Below, one piece after another: positions 27,601-41,000 of a DNA stretch of 64,000 nt (position 1 is its first letter; each line of letters starts with the position of its first letter). Origin of the DNA: Macrostomum hystrix (lineage: Eukaryota > Platyhelminthes > Macrostomidae). The stretch lies in contig CATNEN010000039.1 of the NCBI GenBank assembly GCA_950097015.1, positions 20,577,501-20,641,500 of the forward strand. Direction: 5' to 3'. The notes beneath the pieces are model-generated. The model saw only the letters and a list, made by a program, of their open reading frames with translations. It had not been told where the DNA came from and did not search any database. A program made the position numbers and the translations under genes.

Positions 27601-30600
27601 AATGATCACCCAGTTGACAATGATCCCCCAGTTGACAATGATCCCCCAGTTGACAATGATACCCCAGTTGACAATGATACCCCAGTTGACAATGATCCCC
27701 CAGATGACAATGATACCCCAGATGACAATGAACCCCAGTTGACAATGATCCCCCAGTTGACAATGATCCCCCAGATGACAATGATCACCCAGTTGACAAT
27801 GATCCCCCAGTTGACAATGATCCCCCAGTTGACAGTGATCCCCCAGTTGACAATGATACCCCAGTTGACAATGATCCCCCAGATGACAATGATCCCCCAG
27901 TTGGCCATGATCCTCTAGTTGACAATGATCCCCCAGTTGACAATGATAACCAAGTTGACAATGATAACCCAGTTGACAATGATCCCCCAGATGAAAATGA
28001 TCCCCCAGTTGACAATGATACCCCAGTTGACAATGATCCCCCAGTTGGCCATGATCACCCAGTTGACAATGATCACCCAGTTGACAATGATCACCCAGTT
28101 GACAATGATCCGCCAGTTGACAATGATCCGCCAGTTGACAATGATCCCCCAGTTGACAATGATCACCCAGTTGACAATGATCACCCAGTTGACAATGATC
28201 CGCCAGTTGACAATGATACCCCAGTTGACAATGATCCCCCAGATGACAATGATACCCCAGTTGACAATGATACCCCAGTTGACAATGATCCCCCAGATGA
28301 CAATGATCCGCCAGTTGACAATGATCCCCCAGTTGACAATGATCACCCAGTTGACAATGATCACCCAGTTGACAATGATCCGCCAGTTGACAATGATCCC
28401 CCAGTTGACAATGATCACCCAGTTGACAATGATACCCCAGTTGACAATGATCCCCCAGATGACAATGATACCCCAGTTGACAATGATACCCCAGATGACA
28501 ATGATACCCCAGTTGACAATGATACCCCAGTTGACAATGATCCCCCAGATGACAATGATCACCCAGTTGACAATGATCCCCCAGTTGACAATGATCCCCC
28601 AGTTGACAATGATCACCCAGTTGACAATGATACCCCAGTTGACAATGATCACCCAGTTGACAATGATCCCCCAGTTGACAATGATCCCCCAGTTGACAAT
28701 GATCCCCCAGTTGACAATGATCCCCCAGATGACAATGAACCCCAGTTGACAATGATCCCTCAGTTGACAATGATCCCTCAGATGACAATGAACCCCAGTT
28801 GACAATGATCACCCAGTTGACAATGATACCCCAGTTGACAATGATCCCCCGGTTGGCCATGATCCCCCAGTTGACAATGATCCCCCAGTTGACAATGATC
28901 CCCAAGTTTAAAATTTCGATACATAAAAAAATTTTGGTAATGAAAAACTTTTGTATCATTTTAATTACCTTTTGAATCAAATTCACCGATTTTTTCAGTA
29001 AATGGTGAAAATTTCGCTTTGATGAAGTTCGACTTAAACAATTGTGAGTACTTTTTAAGCGTTTGAAATTTCACTGGCATCAATGTTCAGACTGCATACA
29101 ACCCATTTTTATATCATTTCAGGCATCAACTTCTATCGAGTGTTCAATTTGAACTTCCAAGTCTCATTAAGCCATATTTTAAAGGTAAAACTACTTCACT
29201 GAATACTAGATCGTATTGCAAATCAGAATATTCGAGTTGAACTGGCTCACATTTTAATAAACCTTGAAATATTGGAAAACAGATCACAACTGAAGCACTC
29301 TATGGTAGAAAAGCAATGCTGGATGACAACCGCTCAGCAATCTACCTGCACCAGCGACTTCAGCGTCACAGTGGAGAGAGCTGTTCAACAACTGACAGCA
29401 GCGGAGGAGCAGTCTCGGCTGATGGACGACGGCGAAACGTGCGAAGCTTCAGGGCGAAGCGAGCGGTAAACACTCCAGACGGCAGCCTGATGTCAGAAAC
29501 TACAGGGACTCCAGACGGCAGCCTGATGTCAGAAACTACAGGGACTCCAGACGGCAGCCTGATGTCAGAAACTACAGGGACTCCAGACGGCAGCCTGATG
29601 TCAGAAACTACAGGGACTCCAGACGGCAGCCTGATGTCAGAAACTACAGGGACTCCAGACGGCAGCCTGATGTCAGAAACTACAGGGACTCCAGACAGCA
29701 ACCCGATGCAAGGACGCAGAGATGCGTCAACCACGACGCCAATTAATCTGTCTACTCAATCGTCTAGCAACTCGCCTGTTAGTTCAACTGGCGCATCTAC
29801 TTTGGACGTAGTTATGCAAGAAGAATCTACAGACACGCCATACACTTCTTCGACTAGCGCAGTGGACACTCCTTCTCTATTAGATATTGTGACACCAACG
29901 ACTTCAACTGATTCTTCGAGTAGCACAATGGACTCTCCTCCTCTATTAGATATTGTGACACCAACGACTTCAACTGATTCTTCGACTAGCACAATGGACT
30001 CTCCTCCTCTATTAGATACTGTGACACCAACGACTTCAACTGATTCTTCGAGTAGCACAATGGACTCTCCTCCTCTATTAGATACTGTGACACCAACGAC
30101 TTCAACTGATTCTTCGAGTAGCACAATGGACTCTCCTCCTCTATTAGATACTGTGACACCAACGACTCCAACGACACTAATAGGTACAGGCAGAAATCAA
30201 AGTCAGTTTTTGTTAATATTTCATTGGACATCTACGATTAATTACTGTGCTAAAAAGGAAATCAGGAAACATAAAGTTAAAATATAGATTTTGAAATTAC
30301 ATTAACACTCTCCCTCACTACCTGGCATCTTCTCTCATTACCTGCTACCTTTCCTCACTGCCTGACACCTGAGGACACATTTCCTTACTGCCTGACACAT
30401 TTCCTCACTGCCTGACACCTGAGGACACATTTCCTCACTGCCTGACACCTGAGGACACATTTCCTTACTGCCTGACACCTGAGGACACATTTCCTTACTG
30501 CCTGACACCTGAGGACACATTTCCTCACTGCCTGACACCTGAGGACACATTTCCTCACTGCCTGACACCTGAGGACACATTTCCTTACTGCCTGACACCT

Positions 30601-31578
30601 GAGGACACATTTCCTCACTGCCTGACACCTGAGGACACATTTCCTCACTGCCTGACACCTGAGGACACATTTCCTTACTGCCTGACACATTTCCTCACTG
30701 CCTGACACCTGAGGACACATTTCCTCACTGCCTGACACCTGAGGACACATTTCCTCACTGCCTGACACCTGAGGACACATTTCCTCACTGCCTGACACCT
30801 GAGGACACATTTCCTTACTGCCTGACACATTTCCTTACTGCCTGACACCTGAGGACACATTTCCTCACTGCCTGACACCTGAGGACACATTTCCTCACTG
30901 CCTGACACCTGAGGACACATTTCCTCACTGCCTGACACCTGAGTACACATTTCCTCACTGCCTGACACCTGAGGACACATTTCCTCACTGCCTGACACCT
31001 GAGGACACATTTCCTCACTGCCTTTGTTATCTTGCAAATCCAATTTGATATTAAACAGTATATTTGCTCGCCCTTAGCCCTTGCAGATTGCCCCTACCTG
31101 ACCACGATTACTCGACGCAATTTCACCATTCTGCTGAGCATCCGGGATATGGCCGCCATGTCCCAGCTTGACGGGTTGACCAATGAACAGCTGATCGATA
31201 CGGTTGAAAATGTCCTGGAGGCTTCATTAAACGACAGCGCCTACCTTCTTACTGGCCGCTACAACCCTAGCGTCAACCGCGTGCTCATCGGCCACAACCA
31301 TATGGTGGTGCTCGTCAGCCTGGAGAAGGACCAGAATCTGCGACCTGGCCAGCCAGACACTGCCAGATTCAACCTGCCTGACAGCTTCTTGAGAAAACTG
31401 GCCACGGTCTGGCGGATTGACCTGCCCGGATCCGCATTCAACTCAATGAGTGAGTCAGACAGCACTTGTACGGCCTTAGTCTCTGCCTCAACCTGACTCT
31501 GTCTCGGGTTGCCCAATGACTTTCACACTTACTCTCACTCACACTCTGACTGTCAGTGTCACAGTCACTCTCACTCTG

Positions 31579-31610
<32 letters not shown>

Positions 31611-31622
31611 AGTCAGTGTCAG

Positions 31623-31672
<50 letters not shown>

Positions 31673-31712
31673 GCACTCTCACTCTCACTCTCACTCTCAC
31701 TGTCAGTGTCAG

Positions 31713-31747
<35 letters not shown>

Positions 31748-31831
31748 GTCTCAGTCTCAGTCTCAGTCTCAAACTAACTCTCACTCTCAGTCTCAAGCTC
31801 ACTCTCACTCTCACTCTCACTCGCACTCTCG

Positions 31832-31864
<33 letters not shown>

Positions 31865-31865
31865 G

Positions 31866-31919
<54 letters not shown>

Positions 31920-31958
31920 GACTCTCACTCTCACTCTCACTCTCACAGTCAGTGTCAG

Positions 31959-32019
<61 letters not shown>

Positions 32020-32036
32020 CTCACTCTCACTGTCAG

Positions 32037-32073
<37 letters not shown>

Positions 32074-35000
32074 CTCACTCTCACTGTCAGTCTCACTCTC
32101 ACTTTCACTCTCACTCTCACTCTCACTGCCACACATGCTCACACCCTGACTCATGGAAAATGATAACCTTCTTTTTGTGACATAAAAGTTCCCCTTATTA
32201 TTCAAGGTATGTCAGTTCCCGGACCGGACATCTGCGAAATCAAAACCTGTCCTTATTTGCTGGAGAATAAGATACGAATTGAGCTTAGTACTTCTATCGA
32301 ATTGTGGGAGGCCCAGAGCCAGCAACTGAAAAGTGCGACTGCGTTGAACAACTCGGTGGAATTGCTGGTGAGTCACAACTCATACCCGCTGAATGCAGTT
32401 GACGCTGATGTAATACAATGAACCATGAGACCACATTTATTTCCAGGTGCACTTCCTGCTCGAGAATGGCAATTACTATCATACCAGGCATCATGTGAAC
32501 AACTCCTTCAAGCTGGAGCTAGTTGGCAAGAGTTTACTAGTCGAAGCTCACCTTGACCTATGGATCACCGCCAATAACGAGCACCCCAACTCAACAGTAC
32601 TGGAGCAGAACTTTAATCATAACTTTATTCACTACCTAGAAACTCATTCACCCGGTGACTCACCCTACATGAAGCTTAACTATGTCAACATCACAGGTAA
32701 GGCCTTTTACTCAGAACAGCACATACTCAGGACAGCACATACTCAGGACAGCACATACTCAGGACAGCACATACTCAGGACAGCACATACTCAGGACAGC
32801 ACATACTCAGGACAGCACATACTCGGGACAGCACATGCTCAGGACAGCACATACTCAGAACAGCACATACTCAGGACAGCACATACTCAGGACAGCACAT
32901 ACTCAGGACAGCACAAACTCAGGACAGCACAAACTCAGGACAGCACATACTCAGGACAGCACATACTCAGGACAGCACATACTCAGGACAGCACATACTC
33001 AGGACAGCACATACTCAGGACAGCACATACTCAGGATAGCACATACTCAGGACAGCACATACTCAGGACAGCACATACTCAGGACAGCACATACTCAGGA
33101 CAGCACATACTCAGGACAGCACATACTCAGGACAGCACATACTCAAGACCGCACATACTCAGGACAGCACATACTCAGGACAGCACATACTCAAGACCGC
33201 ACATACTCAGGACAGCACATACTCAGGACAGCACATACTCAGGACAGCACATACTCAGGACAGCACATACTCAGCACATACACATACACATACATACGTA
33301 GACAGAGTAAGTGGGTGACAGACTGTGAGAGTGGGTGACAGACTGTGAGAGTGGGTGACAGACTGTGAGAGTGGGTGACAGAATGTGAGAGTGGGTGACA
33401 GACTGAGAGAGTGGGTGACAGACTGAGAGAGTGGGTGACAGACTGTGAGAGTGGATGACAGACTGTGAGAATAGATAAGAGACTGTGAGAGTGGGTGACA
33501 GACTGTGACAATATGTTACAGACTGTTAGAATAACTGAGAGATTGTGATTATAGGTAAAAGACTGAGAATAGATGTGTGAGAGACTTAGAATAGATGTGT
33601 GAGAGACTTAGAATAGATGTGTGAGAGACTTAGAATAGGTGTGAGAGACTTAGAATAGGTGTGAGAGACTGAGAATAGAGGTGTGAGAGACTGAGAATAG
33701 GTGTGAGAGGCTGAGAATAGGTGTGAGAGACTGAGAATAGGTGTGAGAGACTGAGAATAGCTGTGAGAGACTGAGAATAGGTGTGAGAGACTGAGAATAG
33801 GTGTGAGAGACTGAGAATAGATGTGTGAGAGACTTAGAATAGGTGTGAGAGGCTGAGAATAGGTGTGAGAGACTGAGAATAGGTGTGAGAGACTGAGAAT
33901 ATCTGTGAGAGACTGAGAATAGGTGTGAGAGACTGAGAATAGGTGTGAGAGACTGAGAATAGGTGTGAGAGACTGAGAATAGCTGTGAGAGACTGAGAAT
34001 AGGTGTGAGAGACTGAGAATAGAGGTGTGAGAGACTGAGAATAGAGGTGTGAGAGACTGAGAATAGAGGTGTGAGAGACTGAGAATAGGTGTGAGAGACT
34101 GAGAATAGGTGTGAGAGACTGAGAATAGAGGTGTGAGAGACTGAGAATAGGTGTGAGAGACTGAGAATAGAGGTGTGAGAGACTGAGAATAGAGGTGTGA
34201 GAGACTGAGAATAGGTGTGAGAGACTGAGAATAGGTGTGAGAGACTGAGAATAGGTGTGAGAGACTGAGAATAGAGGTGTGAGAGACTGAGAATAGGTGT
34301 GAGAGACTGAGAATAGAGGTGTGAGAGACTGAGAATAGGTGTGAGAGACTGAGAATAGAGGTGAGAGACTGAGAATAGGTGTGAGAGACTGAGAATAGAG
34401 GTGTGAGAGACTGAGAATAGGTGTGAGAGACTGAGAATAGGTGTGAGAGACTGAGAATAGCTGTGAGAGACTGAGAATAGAGGTGAGAGACTGAGAATAG
34501 AGGTGTGAGAGACTGAGAATAGAGGTGTGAGAGACTGAGAATAGAGGTGTGAGAGACTGAGAATAGGTGTGAGAGACTGAGAATAGGTGTGAGAGACTGA
34601 GAATAGAGGTGTGAGAGACTGAGAATAGGTGTGAGAGACTGAGAATAGAGGTGTGAGAGACTGAGAATAGGTGTGAGAGACTGAGAATAGGTGTGAGAGA
34701 CTGAGAATAGAGGTGTGAGAGACTGAGAATAGGTGTGAGAGACTGAGAATAGAGGTGTGAGAGACTGAGAATAGGTGTGAGAGACTGAGAATAGAGGTGT
34801 GAGAGACTGAGAATAGGTGTGAGAGACTGAGAATAGAGGTGTGAGAGACTGAGAATAGGTGTGAGAGACTGAGAATAGAGGTGTGAGAGACTGAGAATAG
34901 GTGTGAGAGACTGAGAATAGAGGTGTGAGAGACTGAGAATAGGTGTGAGAGACTGAGAATAGGTGTGAGAGACTGAGAATAGGTGTGAGAGACTGAGAAT

Positions 35001-38000
35001 AGCTGTGAGAGGCTGAGAATAGGTGTGAGAGACTGAGAATAGAGGTGTGAGAGACTGAGAATATAGGTGTGAGAGACTGAGAATATAGGTGTGAGAGACT
35101 GAGAGTGGGTGACCGACTATAAGAATAGATGATAGTAGGTGACAGACTGTGGAACTCAGATACTGTGAGTCCATGTTTGCTCTATGATTTCAAAGCCATA
35201 ATTCACATTCGCCCTGCCCGCACAGTGACTCCCATCATCCTTGCCTGCATGGACTACCTTGAAGAGTTGCCCTACAAGGATCGCAAATACTTTTCCTACT
35301 CTGCGGACTTAAGCCTCAGTTCTCCTCAGCCGCACCTGCTCGAGAAAGCTATCTACTACACGGCCACGTGTGAGACCAGTTTGGTGCATCGCCTGCCATT
35401 CCTGCAGTTGGAGAACAACATTAGCGCCGTGCCGAAAGAGCATCAAAACATGGTCCTGCTCTCGTGAGTTCTCTGCTTGTCTGGCCTGGGACTGGTTGAA
35501 ACGGCCTCTAACTCTCCTCACTCACCACCATCCAGTACCGTCCAGTACCATCCAGTACCATCCTGCAGTACCATCCATTAACATCCATTAACATCCAGTA
35601 CCATCCAGTACCATCCATAAATATCGAGTACCATCCATTAACATCCATCAATATCCTGTACCATCCATTAACATCCATCAATATCCTGTACCATCCATTA
35701 ACATCCATCAATATCCTGTACCATCCATTAACATCCATCAATATCCTGTACCATCCATTAACATCCATCAATATCCTGTACCATCCATTAACATCCATCA
35801 ATATCCAGTACCATCCATTAACATCCATCAATATCCTGTACCATCCATTAACATCCATCAATATCCTGTACAATCCATTAACATCCATCAATATTCAGTA
35901 CCATCCATTAACATCCATCAATATCCTGTATCATCCATTAACATCCATCAATATCCAGTACCATCCATTACCATCCATCAATATCCAGTACCATCCATTA
36001 ACATCCATCAATATCTTGTACCATCCATTAACATCCATCAATATCCTGTACCATCCATTAACATCCATCAATATCCAGTACCATCCATTAACATCCATCA
36101 ATATCCATTACCATCCATTAACATCAATCAATATCCAGTACCATCCATTACCATCCATCAATATCCAGTACCATCCATTACACCATCCATCAATATCCTG
36201 TACCATCCATTAACATCCATCAATATCCTGTACCATCCATTAACATCCATCAATATCCAGTACCATCCATTACCATCCATCAATATCCAGTACCATCCAT
36301 TTACATCCATCAATATCCAGTACCATCCAGTACCATCCAGTACCATCCAGTACCATACTGCAGTACCATCCATTAACATCCATTAACATCCATTAACGTC
36401 CATTATTATCCAGTACCATCCATTAACATCCATCAATATCCAGTACCATCCATTAACATCCATGAATATCCAGTACCATCCATTAACATCCATCAATATC
36501 CTGTACCATCCATTAACATCCATCAATATTCAGTACCATCCATTAACATCCATCAATATCCAGTACCATCCATTAACATCCATCAATATCCTGTACCATC
36601 CATTAACATCCATCATTATCCTGTACCATCCATTAACATCCATCAATATTCAGTACCATCCATTAACATCCATCAATATCCAGTACCATCCATTAACATC
36701 CATCAATATTCAGTACCATCCATTAACATCCATTATTATCCAGTACCATCCATTAACATCCATCATTATCCAGTACCATCCATTTACATCAATTTTTATT
36801 CCCGGTTTAAATAACCTACTTCGCACTACTTTCGCTCTCTAAACTCTTGTGGCACAGTAATATCTCCTTCGTACCTGAACGAGACGAAGCTTCTCTGAAC
36901 ATTCGATCGCTGTTCCTCGTGAAGTCCGCCCGGCCCGGCAGTTTCATCCGAGACACCTTCGGCCAATTCGTTAGCGACGATGCCGGCTTTCGTCGCTGGC
37001 TGGGTCGCAATGCTACTTTGGAAAATGTTGCGTTCGATGGTGAGTGCTTTTATAATGTGATATCCTGAGATTGAGATTGAGATACTAGTAAAACAGTGGG
37101 GAGATAGACAGAGTGGAGATTGACAGGGTGGAGATTGACAGGGTGGAGATTAACAGGCGGGAGATTAACAGGCTGGAGATTAACAGGCTGGAGATTGACA
37201 GGCTGGAGATTGACAGCGTGAAGGTTGACAGGGTAGAGATAGACAGGGTGGAGATTGACAGGGTGGAGATTGACAGGGTGGAGATTGACAGTGGTGGAGA
37301 TTGACAGGGTGGAGATTGACAGGGTGGAGATTGACAGGGTGGAGATTGACAGGTGGAGATTGACAGGGTGGAGATTGACAGGGTGGAGATTGACAGGGTG
37401 GAGATTGACAGGGTGGAGATTGACAGTGGGGAGATAGACAGGGTGGAGATAGACAGGGTGGAGATAGACAGGGTGGAGATTGACAGGGTGGAGATTAACA
37501 GGCTGGAGATTAACAGGCTGGAGATTGACAGGCTGGAGATTGACAGCGTGAAGGTTGACAGGGTAGAGATAGACAGGGTGGAGATTGACAGTGGTGGAGA
37601 TTGACAGGGTGGAGATTGACAGGGTGGAGATTAACAGGATGGAGATTGACAGGCTGGAGATTACCGGGCTGGAGATTGACAGCGTGAAGGTTGACAGGGT
37701 AGAGATAGACAGGGTGGAGATTGACAGGCTGGAGATTGACAGGATGGAGATTGACAGGGTGGAGATTGACAGGGTGGAGATAGACAGGGTGGAGATTGAC
37801 AGGGTGGAGATTGACAGGTTGGAGATAGATATTATATTTACTTTTTTATTACTTTCTGTTTTAGTAGAAGACGCTAAAAATATGTTATTCTTGATGACAA
37901 GTAATTTTAAAAGAAATCTTTTTTGCTTACTAACTGTTTCTAATTTTCGCGATAGTAACCTTGAAAAAAACCTAACTGAAATTCTGAATTAGCATGAACT

Positions 38001-41000
38001 CGTATCTGGATCAAAAACACTGTCATTTGCAGAGAAGAAAATTTTTCGAACCGTGAAGTACAAGCACAAAGACTTTGGAAAATCGCGTCGACTCATTGTG
38101 ACCAAGCTGCGTTTCTCTTCATTCATCAAGCGGTTCTGCGGCCTCTGGTTCTCCCAGCAGGTTTTCCAGAAAGCCTATTATTACACCTCTAGGAACTACT
38201 TCACCGTCGACAAGAATAACGAGTTCAATTTGGATCGTTTCGACGAGGACGACTGCCAGTAAGAATTACGAAAAACCACACTTTTTGTATTCCCAATCGA
38301 AACTCATAATCAATGATGAGTACTAATCGACATTTCCCAATTTGGATATTAGCCAATCAATGGTCCTTTCTGATTGTCATAAAATGTATTGATTAAATCT
38401 CCATTCGCCCTTTACACTGTACACTCGCAGCTCGCGGGACAGAATCGAGTTCACCGCCATGTTTACGCTGTCGACCTTCGCCGATCCGGCAAATGTCTGG
38501 CGCAACGAAATCTTGGAGAAGGAGCTGCTTGAAGGTCTCAACTTCATCTTTCCCGACTTGGTCGTCGAGATCCTGCAGACTTCAATCAATCCGGCCGATA
38601 CGGAATTCGATAGCCAACGCCGCCGAGTGCAGCAGCAGGTCATCCTGACGCAGAAATCGTACGCTGAACCTGAACAGTACGATGCCGGTAGCGCAGGCAT
38701 CTTCGGTGGCGACGGCGGCAGCGGCAGTGTCAGCAGAGGCGTTGAAAAGAAATCAGAGACATGGGGCAAGCACTACGCCAAGGCCAGTCTGCGCCTCTGG
38801 CTGGCCCTCGGCCAACTCAGGAGCCCGATAGACGAGCGAATCTTCAGCATCGAGGGAGCTATCGATGTCTCGGACGTTGTATTTGAGTGAGTGGGCGGGC
38901 TGCGGGCGACGGCACATAAATTGGTGACAGTAGACCCGCAGCCAGCGAGGAGGCAATTCTGCCCATTCGCTGACTCCTGAGCACACACTCACAGGTGTGT
39001 ACATCTATCACAGAGTGCACTTTCACTGTGCCTTGGATGTTGGCTTTCAATTAGCGCCCCAAATGAATGTGACCTCGCCGCGGAATTGTGCCTAGGGACC
39101 TTGGCGCGAGAGGAAAACGGTATTGGATTCACTATCTATTCTCTCTACTGTCAGTAGTGCAGTTTGAACACGAAAGCTCGTCGATTCCAAACCTCGCAGC
39201 TCGAAAGGCCTGATGTTTAAGGCCAGCTACATCATCAGCGTCTCACGCGAAACTACCTGGTCTAGCCATCGCTTGGCGCAACTGTTTTACAAGGGCGCCA
39301 TCTCCAGAGATTTTCTCCTGGAAAGGACCAAGATCCGGTTGAGTTTGGTGCCTCTGAGTTCTCCATTCGTTGTCAAATCCGCCGAGGGCTGCTCGGACAG
39401 TCCGGCCAATGCAACTCTAGTCTATCATCGTGGCGCCCTGGAGCTTAGCAAGGACGAGCAGCTCTATTGGTCGAAGAAGAACGCGTCCGAGTTGAGAATG
39501 GACACAGCCAGACTCATCTCCATCAGCTACGCCAACGCCCCCAAGGCCGAACTCAAGGCCAGCGGATTCAGGGCTATTCGCTCCGACTCTGTGCTGAGTT
39601 CAACCTTCTTGAACCTGGATGCCCAGGTTGTGTAAGTCTTGCTTGCTTGCCTCGTAGGACCCTGCACCTACTAATGAGCCTCAGAGAACCCTAGAACCTA
39701 CTAATGAGCCTCAAAGAACCCTATAACCTACTAATGAGCCTCAAAGAACCCTATAACCTACTAATGATCTTCAGAAAACCCTAAAACCTACTAATGAGCC
39801 TCAGAGAACCCTAGAACCTACTAATGAGCCTCAAAGAACCCTATAACCTACTAATGAGCCTCAAAGAACCCTAGAACCTACTAATGATCTTCAGAAAACC
39901 CTAGAACCTACTAGTCAGCCTCAGAGAACCCTATAGAACCTACTAATGAGCCTCAGAGAACCCTAGAACCTACTAATGATCTTCAGAAAACCCTAGAACC
40001 TACTAATGATCTTCAGAAAACCCTAGAACCTACTAATGATCTTCAGAAAACCCTAGAACCTACTAGTCAGCCTCAGAGAACCCTATAGAACCTACTAATG
40101 AGCCTCAGAAAACCCTAGAACCTACTAATGAGTCTCAGAGAACCCTAGAACCTACTAATGATCTTCAGAAAACCCTAGAACCTACTAATGAGCCTCAGAG
40201 AACCCTAGAACCTACTAATGATCTTCAGAAAACCCTAAAACCTACTAATGAGCCTCAGAGAACCCTAGAACCTACTAATGATCTTCAGAGAACCCTAAAA
40301 CCTACTAATGATCTTCAGAAAACCCTAGAACCTACTAATGAGCCTCAGAGAACCCTAGAACCTACTAATGATCTTCAGAAAACCCTAAAACCTACTAATG
40401 AGCCTCAGAGAACCCTAGAACCTACTAATGATCTTCAGAGAACCCTAAAACCTACTAATGATCTTCAGAAAACCCTAGAACCTACTAATGAGCCTCAGAG
40501 AACCCTAAAACCTACCAAACAGCCTCAGAGAACCCTTAAACCAACAAATGAGCCTCAGAGAACCTTTAAACCAACAAATGAGCCTCAGAGAACTCTTAAA
40601 CCAACAAATCAGCCTCAGAGAACTCTTAAACCAACAAATGAGCCTCAGAGAACTCTTAAACCAACAAATCAGCCTCAGAGAACTCTTAAACCAACAAATG
40701 AGCCTCAGAGAACCCTAGAACCTACTAATGATCTTCAGAGAACCCTAAAACCTACTAATGATCTTCAGAAAACCCTAGAACCTACTAATGAGCCTCAGAG
40801 AACCCTAAAACCTACCAAACAGCCTCAGAGAACCCTTAAACCAACAAATGAGCCTCAGAGAACCTTTAAACCAACAAATGAGCCTCAGAGAACTCTTAAA
40901 CCAACAAATCAGCCTCAGAGAACTCTTAAACCAACAAATGAGCCTCAGAGAACTCTTAAACCAACAAATCAGCCTCAGAGAACTCTTAAACCAACAAACG

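Noticed and set aside
27127..28986. 619-codon open frame on the minus strand, and similar frames on both strands
   Set aside because: It lies entirely in an 18-bp intronic repeat. The unit is a multiple of three without stops, so open frames arise automatically.
31539..32132. Arg-rich protein on the minus strand
   Set aside because: Same 6-bp satellite read on the opposite strand.
31509..32180. His-Ser and Thr-Leu repeat proteins, and an Arg-Val frame on the other strand
   Set aside because: All are readings of a 6-bp satellite in intron 8. Every frame is open, which shows absence of coding constraint.
33834..35174. 446-codon minus-strand frame
   Set aside because: It reads through the 20/22-bp array in intron 10 of the plus-strand gene. 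No domain or start context.
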